A DNA stretch of 64,000 nt from Burkholderia sp. Leaf177 (GTDB taxonomy: Bacteria; Pseudomonadota; Gammaproteobacteria; Burkholderiales; Burkholderiaceae). The notes beneath the pieces are model-generated. The model saw only the letters and a list, made by a program, of their open reading frames with translations, had not been told where the DNA came from and searched no databases. The number at the start of each line of letters is the position of its first letter. Position 1 is the first letter of the stretch. The stretch is taken from NCBI RefSeq assembly GCF_001424345.1, contig NZ_LMPF01000025.1, positions 62,001 through 126,000 on the forward strand. Direction: 5' to 3'. The translations under genes and the position numbers were made by a program. Of the stretch, positions 28,201 to 35,846 are shown in pieces.

Positions 28201-28416
28201 GTGCCGCTGGTGATTTCATCGGGCGCCGGTTCGGAAATGCGTCACGCGATGGGCGTGGCCGTGTTCTTCGGCATGCTCGGCGTGACCTTGTTCGGCCTGA
28301 TGCTTACGCCGGTGTTTTATGTGCTGTTGAGAAAGCTGGCTGGCGGCGAACATCTCGTCGACAAGCATGGCCACAATCCGCACATGCGCGGTGTCAATGC
28401 TTCGCTTGAAGCATGA
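25222..28416 (+). CDS. ceoB: RND multidrug efflux pump CeoB/BpeF-like
   Basis: This 1064-aa proton-driven transporter of the HAE1 family begins at the ATG at 25222 (MNISKFFIDRPIFAGV). It has the first membrane helix, a large periplasmic loop, helices 2-6 with GIVVDDAIVVVENVER carrying the paired Asp of the proton relay in helix 4, a second periplasmic loop and helices 8-12. The length is normal for AcrB-like pumps. It lies 118 nt after ceoA and overlaps the next gene by up to 4 nt. In the known locus the pump exports chloramphenicol, trimethoprim and fluoroquinolones; the substrate range here is inferred. Confidence 0.93.
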   Translation: MNISKFFIDRPIFAGVLSVLILLAGVIAMFKLPISEYPEVVPPSVVVHAQYPGANPKVIAETVASPLEEQINGVEDMLYMQSQANSDGNLNITVTFKLGTDPDKAQQLVQNRVSQALPRLPEDVTRLGVTTIKSSPTLTMVVHLNSPNNRYDMTYLRNYALINVKDRLERIQGVGQVQLWGSGDYSMRIWLDPQKVAQRGMTATDVVNAIREQNVQVAAGVIGSSPTLPNVPLQLNVNAQGRLQTEQEFRDIVLKTSPDGAVTHLHDVARVELAASEYGLRSLLDNKTAVAMAINQQPGANSLQISDTVRKTMKELQADMPAGVEYQIVYDPTQFVRSSIDAVIHTLAEAIALVVLVVIVFLQTWRASIIPLLAVPVSIIGTFSLLLAFGFSINALSLFGMVLAIGIVVDDAIVVVENVERNIEAGLSAREATYQAMREVSGPIIAIALTLTAVFVPLAFMSGLTGQFYKQFAMTIAISTVISAFNSLTLSPALAALLLKGHDEPKDWLTRGMDRVFGGFFRQFNKVFKRGSEKYGKGVTGVINRKAVMMGIYVVLLAGAVLMGKVVPGGFVPAQDKEYLISFAQLPNGASLDRTEAVIRQMTDIARKTPGVQSAVEFPGLSVNGFTNSSSAGIVFVTLKPFDERKGKALSAGAIAGSLNQQYAAIKGSFIAVFPPPPVLGLGTLGGFKLQLEDRGALGYAALNDATQAFIKRASQSPELGPTFSSYQINVPQLNVDLDRVKAKQLGVSVTDVFSTMQVYLGSLYVNDFNRFGRVYQVRVQADAPFRANSDDIGLLKTRNANGEMVPLSSLVKVTPTYGPEMVVRYNGYTSADINGGPAPGYSSGQAQAAVERIAAETLPRGIKFEWTDLTYQQILAGNAALWVFPISVLLVFLVLAALYESLTLPLAVILIVPMSILSALIGVWLTNGDNNIFTQIGLMVLVGLSAKNAILIVEFARELEMQGRSIVEAAIEASRLRLRPILMTSIAFIMGVVPLVISSGAGSEMRHAMGVAVFFGMLGVTLFGLMLTPVFYVLLRKLAGGEHLVDKHGHNPHMRGVNASLEA

Positions 28417-28427
28417 GAGAGATTGAA

Positions 28428-29966
28428 ATGAAAACGCTGAATATCAAACGATGGCTCGGATTGTCGGCGCTGCTCGGGTCGCTGCTGGTGGTCGCGGGCT
28501 GTTCGCTCGCACCGACCTACGCCAAGCCCGACGTCAAGGAACCGGCCGCGTTCAAGGAAACGTCGCAGACGGTGCTCGCCGCCTCCGAGCAAGGCACGTG
28601 GAAGACGGCGCAACCGTCGGAACAGGTCATGCGCGGCGAATGGTGGACCGTCTTCAACGACGACACGCTGAACGATCTCGAACGCCAGGCCGCCGATGCC
28701 AACCAGAACCTCAAGGCAGCGGCAGCACGCGTGAAGGAATCGCGCGCGATCAACCAGACGGCGCGCGCGGGGTTGTTCCCGACGCTCGATGCGGGTTTCG
28801 GCCCGACGCGCGAGAAGTTGTCGCCCGCGTCGCAGCTTCAGCCGCAGAACGTCAACATCCCTTCGCAGACCTTGTGGCGTGCGCAGGCTAGCGCTTCGTA
28901 CGAAGTCGATCTGTTCGGGCGCGTGTCGGATTCGGTGAAGGCTGCGAACGCCGACACCGCGCAAAGCGAAGCGCTGTTCCGCTCGGTGCAACTGGCGTTG
29001 CAAGCCGACGTGGCGCAAAACTACTTCAATCTGCGCGAACTCGATGCCGAGAACGACGTGTTCGCCCGCACGGTCGCGTTGCGCGAGCAAAGCCTGAAGC
29101 TCGTGCAGCGCCGCTTTGCCGAAGGCGATATCAGTGAGCTGGACGTCGCGCGCTCACGCTCCGAACTGGCAAGCGCGAAGTCGGATGCGATGACCGTGCA
29201 GCGCATGCGCGCGGCATCGGAACATAGCCTTGCCGTATTGCTCGGCAAGTCGGCATCGCAATTCACGATGGCCGCCAACCCGCTGACGCCCGTCGATATC
29301 AAGATTCCGCCGGGCCTGCCTTCGTCCTTGCTCGAACGCCGCCCGGATATCGCGGCGGCAGAACGTGCAATGGCTGCGGCGAATTCGCGTATCGGCGTGG
29401 CGAAGTCGGCTTTCTTCCCGTCGCTGAACATCACGGGTTCAGGCGGTTTTGAATCGGCGACGCTCGGCGATCTCTTCAACTGGTCGAGCCGTACGTTCCT
29501 GCTCGGACCGTTTGCCGGCACGGCGCTCAACCTGCCGATCTTCGATGGCGGACGTCGCAAGGGCAATCTCGCGAACGCGCGCGCCATCTACGAAGAGGAT
29601 GTGGCGAACTATCGGCAGCAAGTGCTGGTGGCATTCCAGGAAGTCGAGGACAATCTCTCCGACCTGCGCATTCTGGAAACGCAAACGCAGACCCAGGCTG
29701 AAGCCGTGAGCGCGTCGAATCGTGCAGCCCAGCTTTCGCGCACGCAATACACCGAGGGCGCAATCAATTACCTCGATGTGATCGATGCCGAGCGCACCGT
29801 GCTGCAATCGCAGCGCACGGCGGTGCAACTGGCGGGCGTGCAGGCGACGTCCACGGTGAACCTGATCCGTGCGTTGGGCGGCGGCTGGGGCGATATGCCG
29901 GTGGCATCGGCTGAGCCGGCTCCGGCTGCATCGGACGCGTCGAGCGCGAGCGTGGCATCGCGTTAA
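28428..29966 (+). CDS. opcM: Outer-membrane efflux lipoprotein OpcM/OprC-like
   Basis: This 512-aa TolC-like outer-membrane factor of the NodT family completes the tripartite pump. A lipoprotein signal ends in the lipobox VAGC near residue 25. Two homologous outer-membrane-efflux repeats follow, one with FDLFGR-like YEVDLFGRVSDS and one with FLLGPFAGTALNLPIFDGGR. The ATG at 28428 has GAGAGA ahead of it. An in-frame ATG at 28413 overlaps the ceoB stop (ATGA) and could also be used, adding five residues. The Ala/Ser-rich C-terminal tail is unconserved. Confidence 0.93.
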   Translation: MKTLNIKRWLGLSALLGSLLVVAGCSLAPTYAKPDVKEPAAFKETSQTVLAASEQGTWKTAQPSEQVMRGEWWTVFNDDTLNDLERQAADANQNLKAAAARVKESRAINQTARAGLFPTLDAGFGPTREKLSPASQLQPQNVNIPSQTLWRAQASASYEVDLFGRVSDSVKAANADTAQSEALFRSVQLALQADVAQNYFNLRELDAENDVFARTVALREQSLKLVQRRFAEGDISELDVARSRSELASAKSDAMTVQRMRAASEHSLAVLLGKSASQFTMAANPLTPVDIKIPPGLPSSLLERRPDIAAAERAMAAANSRIGVAKSAFFPSLNITGSGGFESATLGDLFNWSSRTFLLGPFAGTALNLPIFDGGRRKGNLANARAIYEEDVANYRQQVLVAFQEVEDNLSDLRILETQTQTQAEAVSASNRAAQLSRTQYTEGAINYLDVIDAERTVLQSQRTAVQLAGVQATSTVNLIRALGGGWGDMPVASAEPAPAASDASSASVASR

Positions 29967-30332
29967 GCGGTACGACTGAAGTGCGATTGTTCAATCCGCG
30001 CGACAAGTGTCTTCGATTACAGCGGGTTTATCCGGAGGCTCCCGATCCGTAGAATTCTAATTATGGATACGGGAGCCGTCATGAAAGCTTTAATTGAACG
30101 ACAACTCTACCGGCCTGCCGTCGTACTTCCTCTGTTGGTCCTGATGCGCCTGATGGTGACGCTCGATTTCAACCTGATGCAAGTGACGTTCGTCGTGGTC
30201 ATGAAGAGTTCGCAATACATATTTCAAGTGGTATTCAAGCATCGCCATGATCGTGGCGATGCTCAAAAACAGCAGCACGTTCATGCAATGCATGAAAAGA
30301 CCTGCCACTGCTGAAACGCGTTTCAACCAGCC
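29967..30332. other. Intergenic region opcM-ppk2
   Basis: This 366-nt region separates the efflux operon from the convergent ppk2 gene. It has no clear rho-independent terminator. One small frame at 30081-30314 is listed separately with low confidence; otherwise I see nothing in it. Confidence 0.4.
30081..30314 (+). CDS. Doubtful 77-aa hypothetical protein
   Basis: The frame starts at an ATG with GGAG five bases upstream (30081). It encodes a short N-terminal basic part, a Leu/Val/Met-rich stretch that could be a membrane segment (VVLPLLVLMRLMVTL), and a His/Lys-rich tail ending in CHC. Third-position GC is lower than in neighbouring genes, and a similar-sized frame exists on the other strand. 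I do not recognise it, and it may not be a gene. Confidence 0.25.
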   Translation: MKALIERQLYRPAVVLPLLVLMRLMVTLDFNLMQVTFVVVMKSSQYIFQVVFKHRHDRGDAQKQQHVHAMHEKTCHC

Positions 30333-31229
30333 TCAATACACTTCCGGAACGATCATGTTTTGCGGCACAGGCTGGCGCAGATAATCATCGTTGTACACGC
30401 GGTCGGGCAATTCGATCGTGGGGTGTTCGATCTCGTGATACGGCACCTGGCTCAGCAAATGGCTGATGCAATTAAGGCGAGCACGTTTTTTATCGACCGC
30501 TTGCACCACCCACCAGGGCGCCTCGGGAATATGCGAGCGAGCCAGCATCACTTCCTTCGCCTGCGTGTAAGCCTCCCAGCGGCGGCGGCTTTCAAGATCC
30601 ATCGGACTCAGTTTCCACTGCTTGAGCGGGTCCTGAATGCGCGCCTGAAAGCGGACTTCCTGTTCGTCGTCGGTGATCGAGAACCAGTACTTCAGGATTT
30701 GCACACCGCTTCGCGCTAGCATCTTTTCGAACTCAGGCACTGACCGAAAGAACTCTTCATATTCGTCGTCGGTGCAGAAATTCATCACACGCTCCACACC
30801 GGCGCGGTTGTACCAGCTGCGGTCGAACAGGACGATCTCGCCGCCTGCCGGCAAGTGTGATACGTATCGCTGGAAATACCATTGCGTGCGTTCGCGATTG
30901 TTCGGCGCGGGCAGGGCGGCCACGCGGCACACGCGCGGATTCAGGCGCTGCGTGATGCGCTTGATCGCGCCGCCCTTGCCGGCGGCGTCGCGGCCTTCAA
31001 AGATCACGACTAGCCGATGCCCGCTTGCAACCACCCAGTCCTGCAGTTTCACGAGTTCGCCTTGCAGACGAAACAGCTCGCGGAAGTAGACCTTGCGCTG
31101 CTCGCGCGCTTCAGCGGAAAACGCGCCGTCGCCGTCAAGAATCCGGTCATCGACTTCCATTTCCAGTTCTTCGTCGTAGCTGTCGATCAGGTCTTCTTCG
31201 AAGCGGCGCTGTTTATCCTGCGAATTCAT
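30333..31229 (-). CDS. ppk2: Polyphosphate kinase 2 (PPK2 class I)
   Basis: This single-domain 298-aa PPK2 transfers phosphate between polyphosphate and nucleoside diphosphates. The Walker A motif GRDAAGKGG is at residues 79-87. The lid segment contains RVCRVAALPAPNNRERTQWY (catalytic Arg cluster), and the Walker B region reads LFDRSWYNRAGVERVM. The length fits class I enzymes, which mainly make GTP or ATP from polyphosphate. A divergent spacer of 231 nt follows toward the next gene. Preference for ADP or GDP cannot be read from the sequence. Confidence 0.93.
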   Translation of the reverse strand: MNSQDKQRRFEEDLIDSYDEELEMEVDDRILDGDGAFSAEAREQRKVYFRELFRLQGELVKLQDWVVASGHRLVVIFEGRDAAGKGGAIKRITQRLNPRVCRVAALPAPNNRERTQWYFQRYVSHLPAGGEIVLFDRSWYNRAGVERVMNFCTDDEYEEFFRSVPEFEKMLARSGVQILKYWFSITDDEQEVRFQARIQDPLKQWKLSPMDLESRRRWEAYTQAKEVMLARSHIPEAPWWVVQAVDKKRARLNCISHLLSQVPYHEIEHPTIELPDRVYNDDYLRQPVPQNMIVPEVY

Positions 31230-31460
31230 GAGTAGCTCCGTTGGTTTGGCGTGTTGGCGGCGTCGTAGGAATCGGGACGCAATACTGCAGAGTAACGATT
31301 ATCCGGCTGCTTGATTTCAGGAATGTTACGGCAGCAGGCGATAAAGCGGACAGCGGATTCGTTGGATGATTCGGCATCGTTTTGAAAACGCGAGGCTGGA
31401 ACGCCGGTTCATTCGATGCGTTAGCATCGTCGCCAAGCCCATTCCACGACTGCGAGACGC

Positions 31461-32030
31461 ATGGTTCACTCATCCGGTAAATCCTCGGCTAGCACCACCT
31501 TCGCGCGTTTGGCGCCGACTGTTTATTTTATCGTCGCGCAGTTGGGGTGGCTTGCGTGCGTTTTGAGCGCGGCGCACGACGTACCGTGGATCGGCGTTGC
31601 GGTTACGCTGGTGATGGTCGCCGTGCATCTCGCGCGCGTCATTCAGCCGATGCAGGAAATCAAGCTGCTGGCGAGCGTTGTCGTGATTGGCGCCGTGTGG
31701 GAAAGCGTGCCGGTTGCGGCCGGATTGCTCGTCTATCCCAACGGTACGGTCATTCCCGGTGCCGCGCCTTACTGGATTCTCGCGTTGTGGGCGCTCTTCG
31801 CCGCGCAGTTCAACACCACTTTCGGCTGGCTCAAGTCGCGCATGTTGCTCGCTTCGGTGCTGGGCGCGATCGCCGGACCGTTGTCGTTTCGAGGCGGCGC
31901 CGCGCTCGGCGCGGTTCGCTTCGCGCAGCCTTTCGCGGCAACGGTCACGCTGGCTATCGGCTGGGCGGTCTTGCTGCCGGTGCTGATCCTTTTGTCGCGG
32001 CGCTGGGATGGCGTGCACGGCGACGCCTGA
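31461..32030 (+). CDS. DUF2878 family membrane protein
   Basis: This 189-aa protein has about six predicted membrane helices covering most of its length, with short polar loops. The pattern FIVAQLGWLACVLSA at the start, TFGWLKSRM in the middle and GPLSFRGGAALGA towards the end matches DUF2878 (YaiI/YvaD-like inner-membrane proteins of unknown function). The ATG at 31461 is the only good start. It is transcribed away from ppk2, and 71 nt separate it from the next small gene. Confidence 0.8.
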   Translation: MVHSSGKSSASTTFARLAPTVYFIVAQLGWLACVLSAAHDVPWIGVAVTLVMVAVHLARVIQPMQEIKLLASVVVIGAVWESVPVAAGLLVYPNGTVIPGAAPYWILALWALFAAQFNTTFGWLKSRMLLASVLGAIAGPLSFRGGAALGAVRFAQPFAATVTLAIGWAVLLPVLILLSRRWDGVHGDA

Positions 32031-32101
32031 CGTGTTCAACGTGGAATAGTCCTTGCTAACGTATTGGTCATACGACTTACGGATAGCCCAAGGCATTACC
32101 G

Positions 32102-32434
32102 ATGACACGCAACACCGAATTCCAACTCAGCGAAACCGGCTGGAGTCCCCAGCGCGACGTCGCGACGATTGCGAGGCAAGCATGCTCGGATGCAATTCCT
32201 GCGTCCGCCTCCAGCGCGCGCGGCGCGACGCCTCCGGCGACTTATTTCATTTCGGTGCTCGAACTTGCAACGGGTGAAAAGCTCGGCAACAACGAGCGGC
32301 TTCGCGCCATTGCCATGCTCGAAGCACATTTTGCAGCGGGCCGTCCACGGACGCTCAACGAGGCAGTCCGGATCTGCGCGGGCGCGATCGATTCATCGAC
32401 GCTTCAGCGCATGGCACGCGGCGCCGGGGCCTGA
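32102..32434 (+). CDS. Hypothetical 110-aa protein
   Basis: This soluble-looking protein has no signal peptide or membrane segment. The first 45 residues are Ala/Ser-rich and probably disordered. From about residue 46 on (TYFISVLELATGEKLGNNER) it appears helical, with a regular spacing of Leu and Ala. Codon usage agrees with the neighbours, which supports it as a gene. It is convergent with the following phosphatase gene, only 6 nt apart. I do not recognise a family. Confidence 0.55.
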   Translation: MTRNTEFQLSETGWSPQRDVATIARQACSDAIPASASSARGATPPATYFISVLELATGEKLGNNERLRAIAMLEAHFAAGRPRTLNEAVRICAGAIDSSTLQRMARGAGA

Positions 32435-32440
32435 TCCTGA

Positions 32441-33001
32441 TCAGACCAGCGGTTTGTATCGAAGGCGCCAGGCATTGTCTGAACGGGTCAGCGTGATTGC
32501 CGAAAGCGGTTCCAGATCCATCCGATAAACCGCCGCCAGCGGCGCCTCGAGCACAACAGCCAGCGCGACCTTGACCACGATTGCGTGCGTCACTATCAGT
32601 GTGACGCCCTCGTGCGGTTGAACATCGAGCGCGCTTGCAACCCTTGTCCGCAGGGCTTCAAGGCTTTCTCCGCCATGCACGGCGCTGTCCGGTTCCGACA
32701 ACCACGCGCTTAATCCATCTGCGTCCTCGTCGTAAATCTCCTTCAAAGATCGCCCTTGCCAGCGGCCATGATCCAGGTCGCTCCACTGTGCATCCGTAGA
32801 CATTGCCATGCCAAACGCGCGGCCCGTTTCCACGGCGGCGAGCGCCGGACTCGTGACCACGCGCTCCGGTGTGTACGCCGATGCAAGCGCCGAAAGGAGC
32901 GGACGTTCAAGGTGCTCGATGGGGTCATCGAGCGTAGGAAAAAAACCTGCTTTCATGGCGTGCGTCGCCGCGTGACATAGCAAAATCAGTTCGTTTTTCA
33001 T
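32441..33001 (-). CDS. Histidine phosphatase-family protein (CobC-like) with degenerate active site
   Basis: This 186-aa protein has the fold pattern of the phosphoglycerate-mutase-like superfamily that includes alpha-ribazole phosphatase CobC. The usual N-terminal RHG reads Cys9-His10-Ala11 (LILLCHAATHA), so the phosphate-binding Arg is missing while the nucleophilic His is kept. The second Arg, normally after SP, is replaced in SPALAAVETG. The second His is present (LIVTHA, residue 139). It is divergent from the riboswitch-controlled cbtBA genes, which fits a link to cobalamin. CobC activity is doubtful given the missing Arg residues. Confidence 0.75.
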   Translation of the reverse strand: MKNELILLCHAATHAMKAGFFPTLDDPIEHLERPLLSALASAYTPERVVTSPALAAVETGRAFGMAMSTDAQWSDLDHGRWQGRSLKEIYDEDADGLSAWLSEPDSAVHGGESLEALRTRVASALDVQPHEGVTLIVTHAIVVKVALAVVLEAPLAAVYRMDLEPLSAITLTRSDNAWRLRYKPLV

Positions 33002-33044
33002 GATTTTCCGGCTCGTTTCTCTCGATGCATTGCTTTACTTTCAG

Positions 33045-33206
33045 TGCACACATCTTAGAATGGCAAGCTTGCAGCGCGAGGAAGCCGGTGAGAACCCGGC
33101 GCGGTCGCGCCACTGTGAGTGTGCCCAACGCGGTTTTCAAGCCCTGAAGCAAGGGTATGAAAGCCATTCGATGCACGCAAGTCAGACCCCCGCTGCAGCC
33201 TTTCTT
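33045..33206 (+). ncRNA. Cobalamin riboswitch upstream of cbtB
   Basis: The core reads GAAGCCGGTGAGAACCCGGC, followed by GGTCGCGCCACTGTGAG, the usual B12-box pattern (GGTG, then AA-CC, then GCCACTG). The 3' part CGCAAGTCAGACCCC closes the domain. It ends 37 nt before cbtB. Boundaries are by eye. Confidence 0.88.
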
Positions 33207-33242
33207 TAATCTTACGGGACGCGTTTATCCCTTGGAGCAATC

Positions 33243-33476
33243 ATGAATCAAGCCAACGCAACGGCGAATCTATCCGGCATTAATCCCGCATTTGATGCAC
33301 CCGTACCTATTCCGGTGCGCGAAGTGCTGCCATGGGCGGTTTTTATCGGCCTGCTTTTGCTGATCGCGATTTATTTCGTGGGCGCGGAGCAAGGCGCAAC
33401 GTCGATTTTTCAGGGCATGTATATCCACGAGTTCGTGCACGATGGCCGTCACCTGCTCGGTTTTCCTTGCCACTGA
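33243..33476 (+). CDS. cbtB: Cobalt transporter small subunit CbtB
   Basis: This 77-aa protein has one membrane helix (about residues 28-48, LPWAVFIGLLLLIAIYFVG) and a His-rich C-terminal metal motif (HEFVHDGRHLLGFPCH). CbtB is the small partner of CbtA and is predicted to bind cobalt for uptake into B12 synthesis. It lies directly behind a cobalamin riboswitch, so expression should fall when B12 is plentiful. cbtA begins 8 nt later. Confidence 0.93.
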   Translation: MNQANATANLSGINPAFDAPVPIPVREVLPWAVFIGLLLLIAIYFVGAEQGATSIFQGMYIHEFVHDGRHLLGFPCH

Positions 33477-33484
33477 GACCCTCC

Positions 33485-34252
33485 ATGATCAGAAATCTTC
33501 TTATACGCGGCATGATCGCGGGACTGGTCGCGGGCCTGCTCGGCTTCGGCTTTGCAAAGACGTTCGGCGAACCGTCCGTCGATCGCGCCATTGCATTCGA
33601 ATCGCAGCAGGAACACGCGCATGAGCAGGCGGAAGCGGCCTCCGGGCATTCGCACGACCATGGCGACGATGTCGAGCTGGTCAGTCGCGGCACGCAGGCG
33701 GGGCTTGGTTTGCTGACGGGCGTCGCGGTGTTCGGCACGGCGCTCGGCGGTTTGTTCTCGCTCGTATTCGCGTTTTCGTATGCGCGGCTCGGTGCGTTGC
33801 GCGCACGCGGGACATCGGCATTGCTCGGCTTGTTCGGCTTCGTGACGATTGTCATCGTGCCGTTCCTGAAGTATCCGCCGAACCCGCCGTCCGTGGGAAA
33901 TCCGGAGTCCATCGGCGCGAGGACGGCGCTGTTTTTCGGCATGGTCGCGATCTCGCTCGTCGCGGCGGTGTTCGCTGTCCGGCTGCAACGCCGCATGCAG
34001 CCGGCGCACGGCAACTGGAACGCATCGCTGATTGCGGCGGCGGTTTATATCGTGTTGATGGGAGTGGCGTACGTCGCTCTGCCTCCAGTCGATGAAGTCC
34101 CGGCGCAATTCTCGGCGACCTTGTTGTGGAATTTCCGCGTGGCCGCAATCGGAATTCAAGCGTTGCTCTGGACCACGCTCGGTCTGCTTTTCGGCGTGCT
34201 TGCGCAGCGGCAAGTCGAACGTGTGCCGGCGCGGCGTGTAGCGGCGGCTTAA
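33485..34252 (+). CDS. cbtA: Cobalt transporter CbtA
   Basis: This 255-aa membrane protein has five or six hydrophobic helices, starting with the first at residues 5-25 (GMIAGLVAGLLGFGFAKTFG). It has a His-rich loop (HAHEQ ... GHSHDHGDD, about residues 40-60) that should bind metal. This is the CbtA pattern, and its partner cbtB is 8 nt upstream under a cobalamin riboswitch. The ATG at 33485 is chosen over an in-frame upstream start that lies within cbtB. A hairpin terminator follows. Confidence 0.93.
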   Translation: MIRNLLIRGMIAGLVAGLLGFGFAKTFGEPSVDRAIAFESQQEHAHEQAEAASGHSHDHGDDVELVSRGTQAGLGLLTGVAVFGTALGGLFSLVFAFSYARLGALRARGTSALLGLFGFVTIVIVPFLKYPPNPPSVGNPESIGARTALFFGMVAISLVAAVFAVRLQRRMQPAHGNWNASLIAAAVYIVLMGVAYVALPPVDEVPAQFSATLLWNFRVAAIGIQALLWTTLGLLFGVLAQRQVERVPARRVAAA

Positions 34253-34270
34253 GCTATTGTTCAAAAGAGA

Positions 34271-34300
34271 AGGGCGGCCTGTGAGCCGCCCTTTTTTTAT
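34271..34300 (+). terminator. Intrinsic terminator after cbtA
   Basis: GGGCGGC and GCCGCCC pair around a short loop and are followed by a run of seven T. It ends the cbtBA transcript, and the convergent DUF1289 gene stops right beside it. Confidence 0.85.
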
Positions 34301-34539
34301 GCCGCCGCTTTTCTGTCCAGCAACGCGGGGAACAGGCTGAGTTTGTCGGCGTCAGGCAGGGTCTTCCATGCCTTGATTTCTTCGCGGCTTCTGAAGCAGC
34401 CTTCGCAATAACCGGTGGTTTTATCGAGCCGGCATACGTCCGTGCACGGTGAACCTACGGGCTGAAGCTGGCTTGCACGCTCAATAGTGAATGCGAGTTC
34501 AAGCGGCGTTTTTACAGGTGTTTCCGAAGGCATGGTCAT
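34297..34539 (-). CDS. DUF1289 small cysteine protein in the cob operon
   Basis: This 80-aa protein has a variable N-terminus, then SPCTDVCRLDKTTGYCEGCFRS, four Cys spaced CxxxC...CxxC, and an EEIKAWKTLPDADK helix. That arrangement is the DUF1289 signature and suggests a small metal- or redox-active domain of unknown function. Its start codon overlaps the cobB stop by 4 nt, so it is translated from the cobA-cobE-cobO-cobB message. An in-frame ATG two codons downstream is an alternative start. Confidence 0.88.
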   Translation of the reverse strand: MTMPSETPVKTPLELAFTIERASQLQPVGSPCTDVCRLDKTTGYCEGCFRSREEIKAWKTLPDADKLSLFPALLDRKAAA

Positions 34540-35846
34540 AGTGGTTCGCCGCGAAAGAGGGCGGCTGCTGCCGCCGGATTCGTCGGCCAGTAAGTGTGCA
34601 TGTAGGTCGCGGTGATCGGGCCATGTTGATAGACAGCTTCGCCTTCCTTGCGCGTTGTTGCGTGCGTCGCGGTAAGAACGGGCGGCATGCTGGTCGTCAC
34701 CGATGAATAGTGGAATGTGTGCCCCGTACTCATGCCATGGCGACTTTCGATACGTTGCATGGCGAGACGCGAAAGGCGTTTTTGCATTTTCGCGTGGCCG
34801 GGCAAGAGGCCGAGCATGCTGTGCTGCGCGCCGTCAATGTCAGTCAGCGATTCGAGCAGATACAGCATGCCGCCGCACTCGGCGACCACGGGTTTTTCAG
34901 CTTCAATATGCGCGCGAACCGATGCCGCCGTCGTCGCGTTTGCAGCAAGCCTCGCGGCGTGCAACTCGGGATAACCGCCCGGCAGATAAAGCGCATCGGC
35001 TTGAACGGGTTCGTCGGCTAATGGCGAGAAGCTCGAGAGCGTTGCGCCCATCGCTTTCAGCAGATCGAGATTGGCCGGGTAGATGAACGAAAACGCGGCA
35101 TCGCGCGCGACTGCGATATGGACGCCTTCGAGCAAACGAGGTGCTTGTTCGCGAGGTTCATCGGCGAAATGGATTGCTGGCGGAAGTTCGCTTAACGTAG
35201 TTTCGCCGATAGCATCCGCCGCGCGGTCCAGCCGTGCATCCAGGTCCGCGACTTCGGCCGCTTGCGTCAGGCCAAGATGCCGCCCGGGCAACGCGACGTC
35301 GTCCATAGTCGATAAACATCCGCAATAACGCACGCCTTCGGGAATCGCCTCGCTCAGCATTTGCGCGTGCCGCTCGGATGCCACGCGGTTTGCGAGCACG
35401 CCATAGAACGGCAAGTCGTCGCGATACCGCGCGAGCCCGAACGCCAGCGCGCCGAAGGTCTGCGCCATGCCGTGGGCGCCGATCACGGCCAGCACGGGCA
35501 CGCCGAAAGCCGTGGCGAGATCGGCGCTGCTCGGCGTGCCGTCGAAGAGACCCATCACGCCTTCTATCAGGATCAGGTCGGCGGTTTGCGCGGCTTCGGC
35601 GAGCAACGCGCGGCAGCCGCGTTCGCCGACCATCCACAAATGCAATGCATAAACGGGCGCGCCCGAAGCCCGTTCGAGGATCATCGGATCGAGGAAATCC
35701 GGGCCGGTCTTGAAGACGCGCACGCGCCTGCCGAGCCGCGTGTGATAGCGCGCGAGCGCTGCGGTCACTGTGGTTTTACCCTGATTCGATGCAGGCGCGC
35801 TGATGAACAAAGCGGGGCAGGCGCGCACGTCAGAACTCGACGCCAC
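34536..35846 (-). CDS. cobB: Cobyrinic acid a,c-diamide synthase CobB
   Basis: CobB amidates the a and c carboxylates of (hydrogeno)byrinic acid using glutamine and ATP. The 436-aa protein has an N-terminal DTBS-like ATPase with the P-loop SNQGKTTV near residue 20 and the segment LILIEGVMGLFDG. Its C-terminal class I glutaminase domain has the nucleophile Cys in AECGGMLYL and a late His in TYMHTYW. The length is typical. It overlaps cobO by 17 nt and DUF1289 by 4 nt. Confidence 0.96.
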   Translation of the reverse strand: MASSSDVRACPALFISAPASNQGKTTVTAALARYHTRLGRRVRVFKTGPDFLDPMILERASGAPVYALHLWMVGERGCRALLAEAAQTADLILIEGVMGLFDGTPSSADLATAFGVPVLAVIGAHGMAQTFGALAFGLARYRDDLPFYGVLANRVASERHAQMLSEAIPEGVRYCGCLSTMDDVALPGRHLGLTQAAEVADLDARLDRAADAIGETTLSELPPAIHFADEPREQAPRLLEGVHIAVARDAAFSFIYPANLDLLKAMGATLSSFSPLADEPVQADALYLPGGYPELHAARLAANATTAASVRAHIEAEKPVVAECGGMLYLLESLTDIDGAQHSMLGLLPGHAKMQKRLSRLAMQRIESRHGMSTGHTFHYSSVTTSMPPVLTATHATTRKEGEAVYQHGPITATYMHTYWPTNPAAAAALFRGEPL

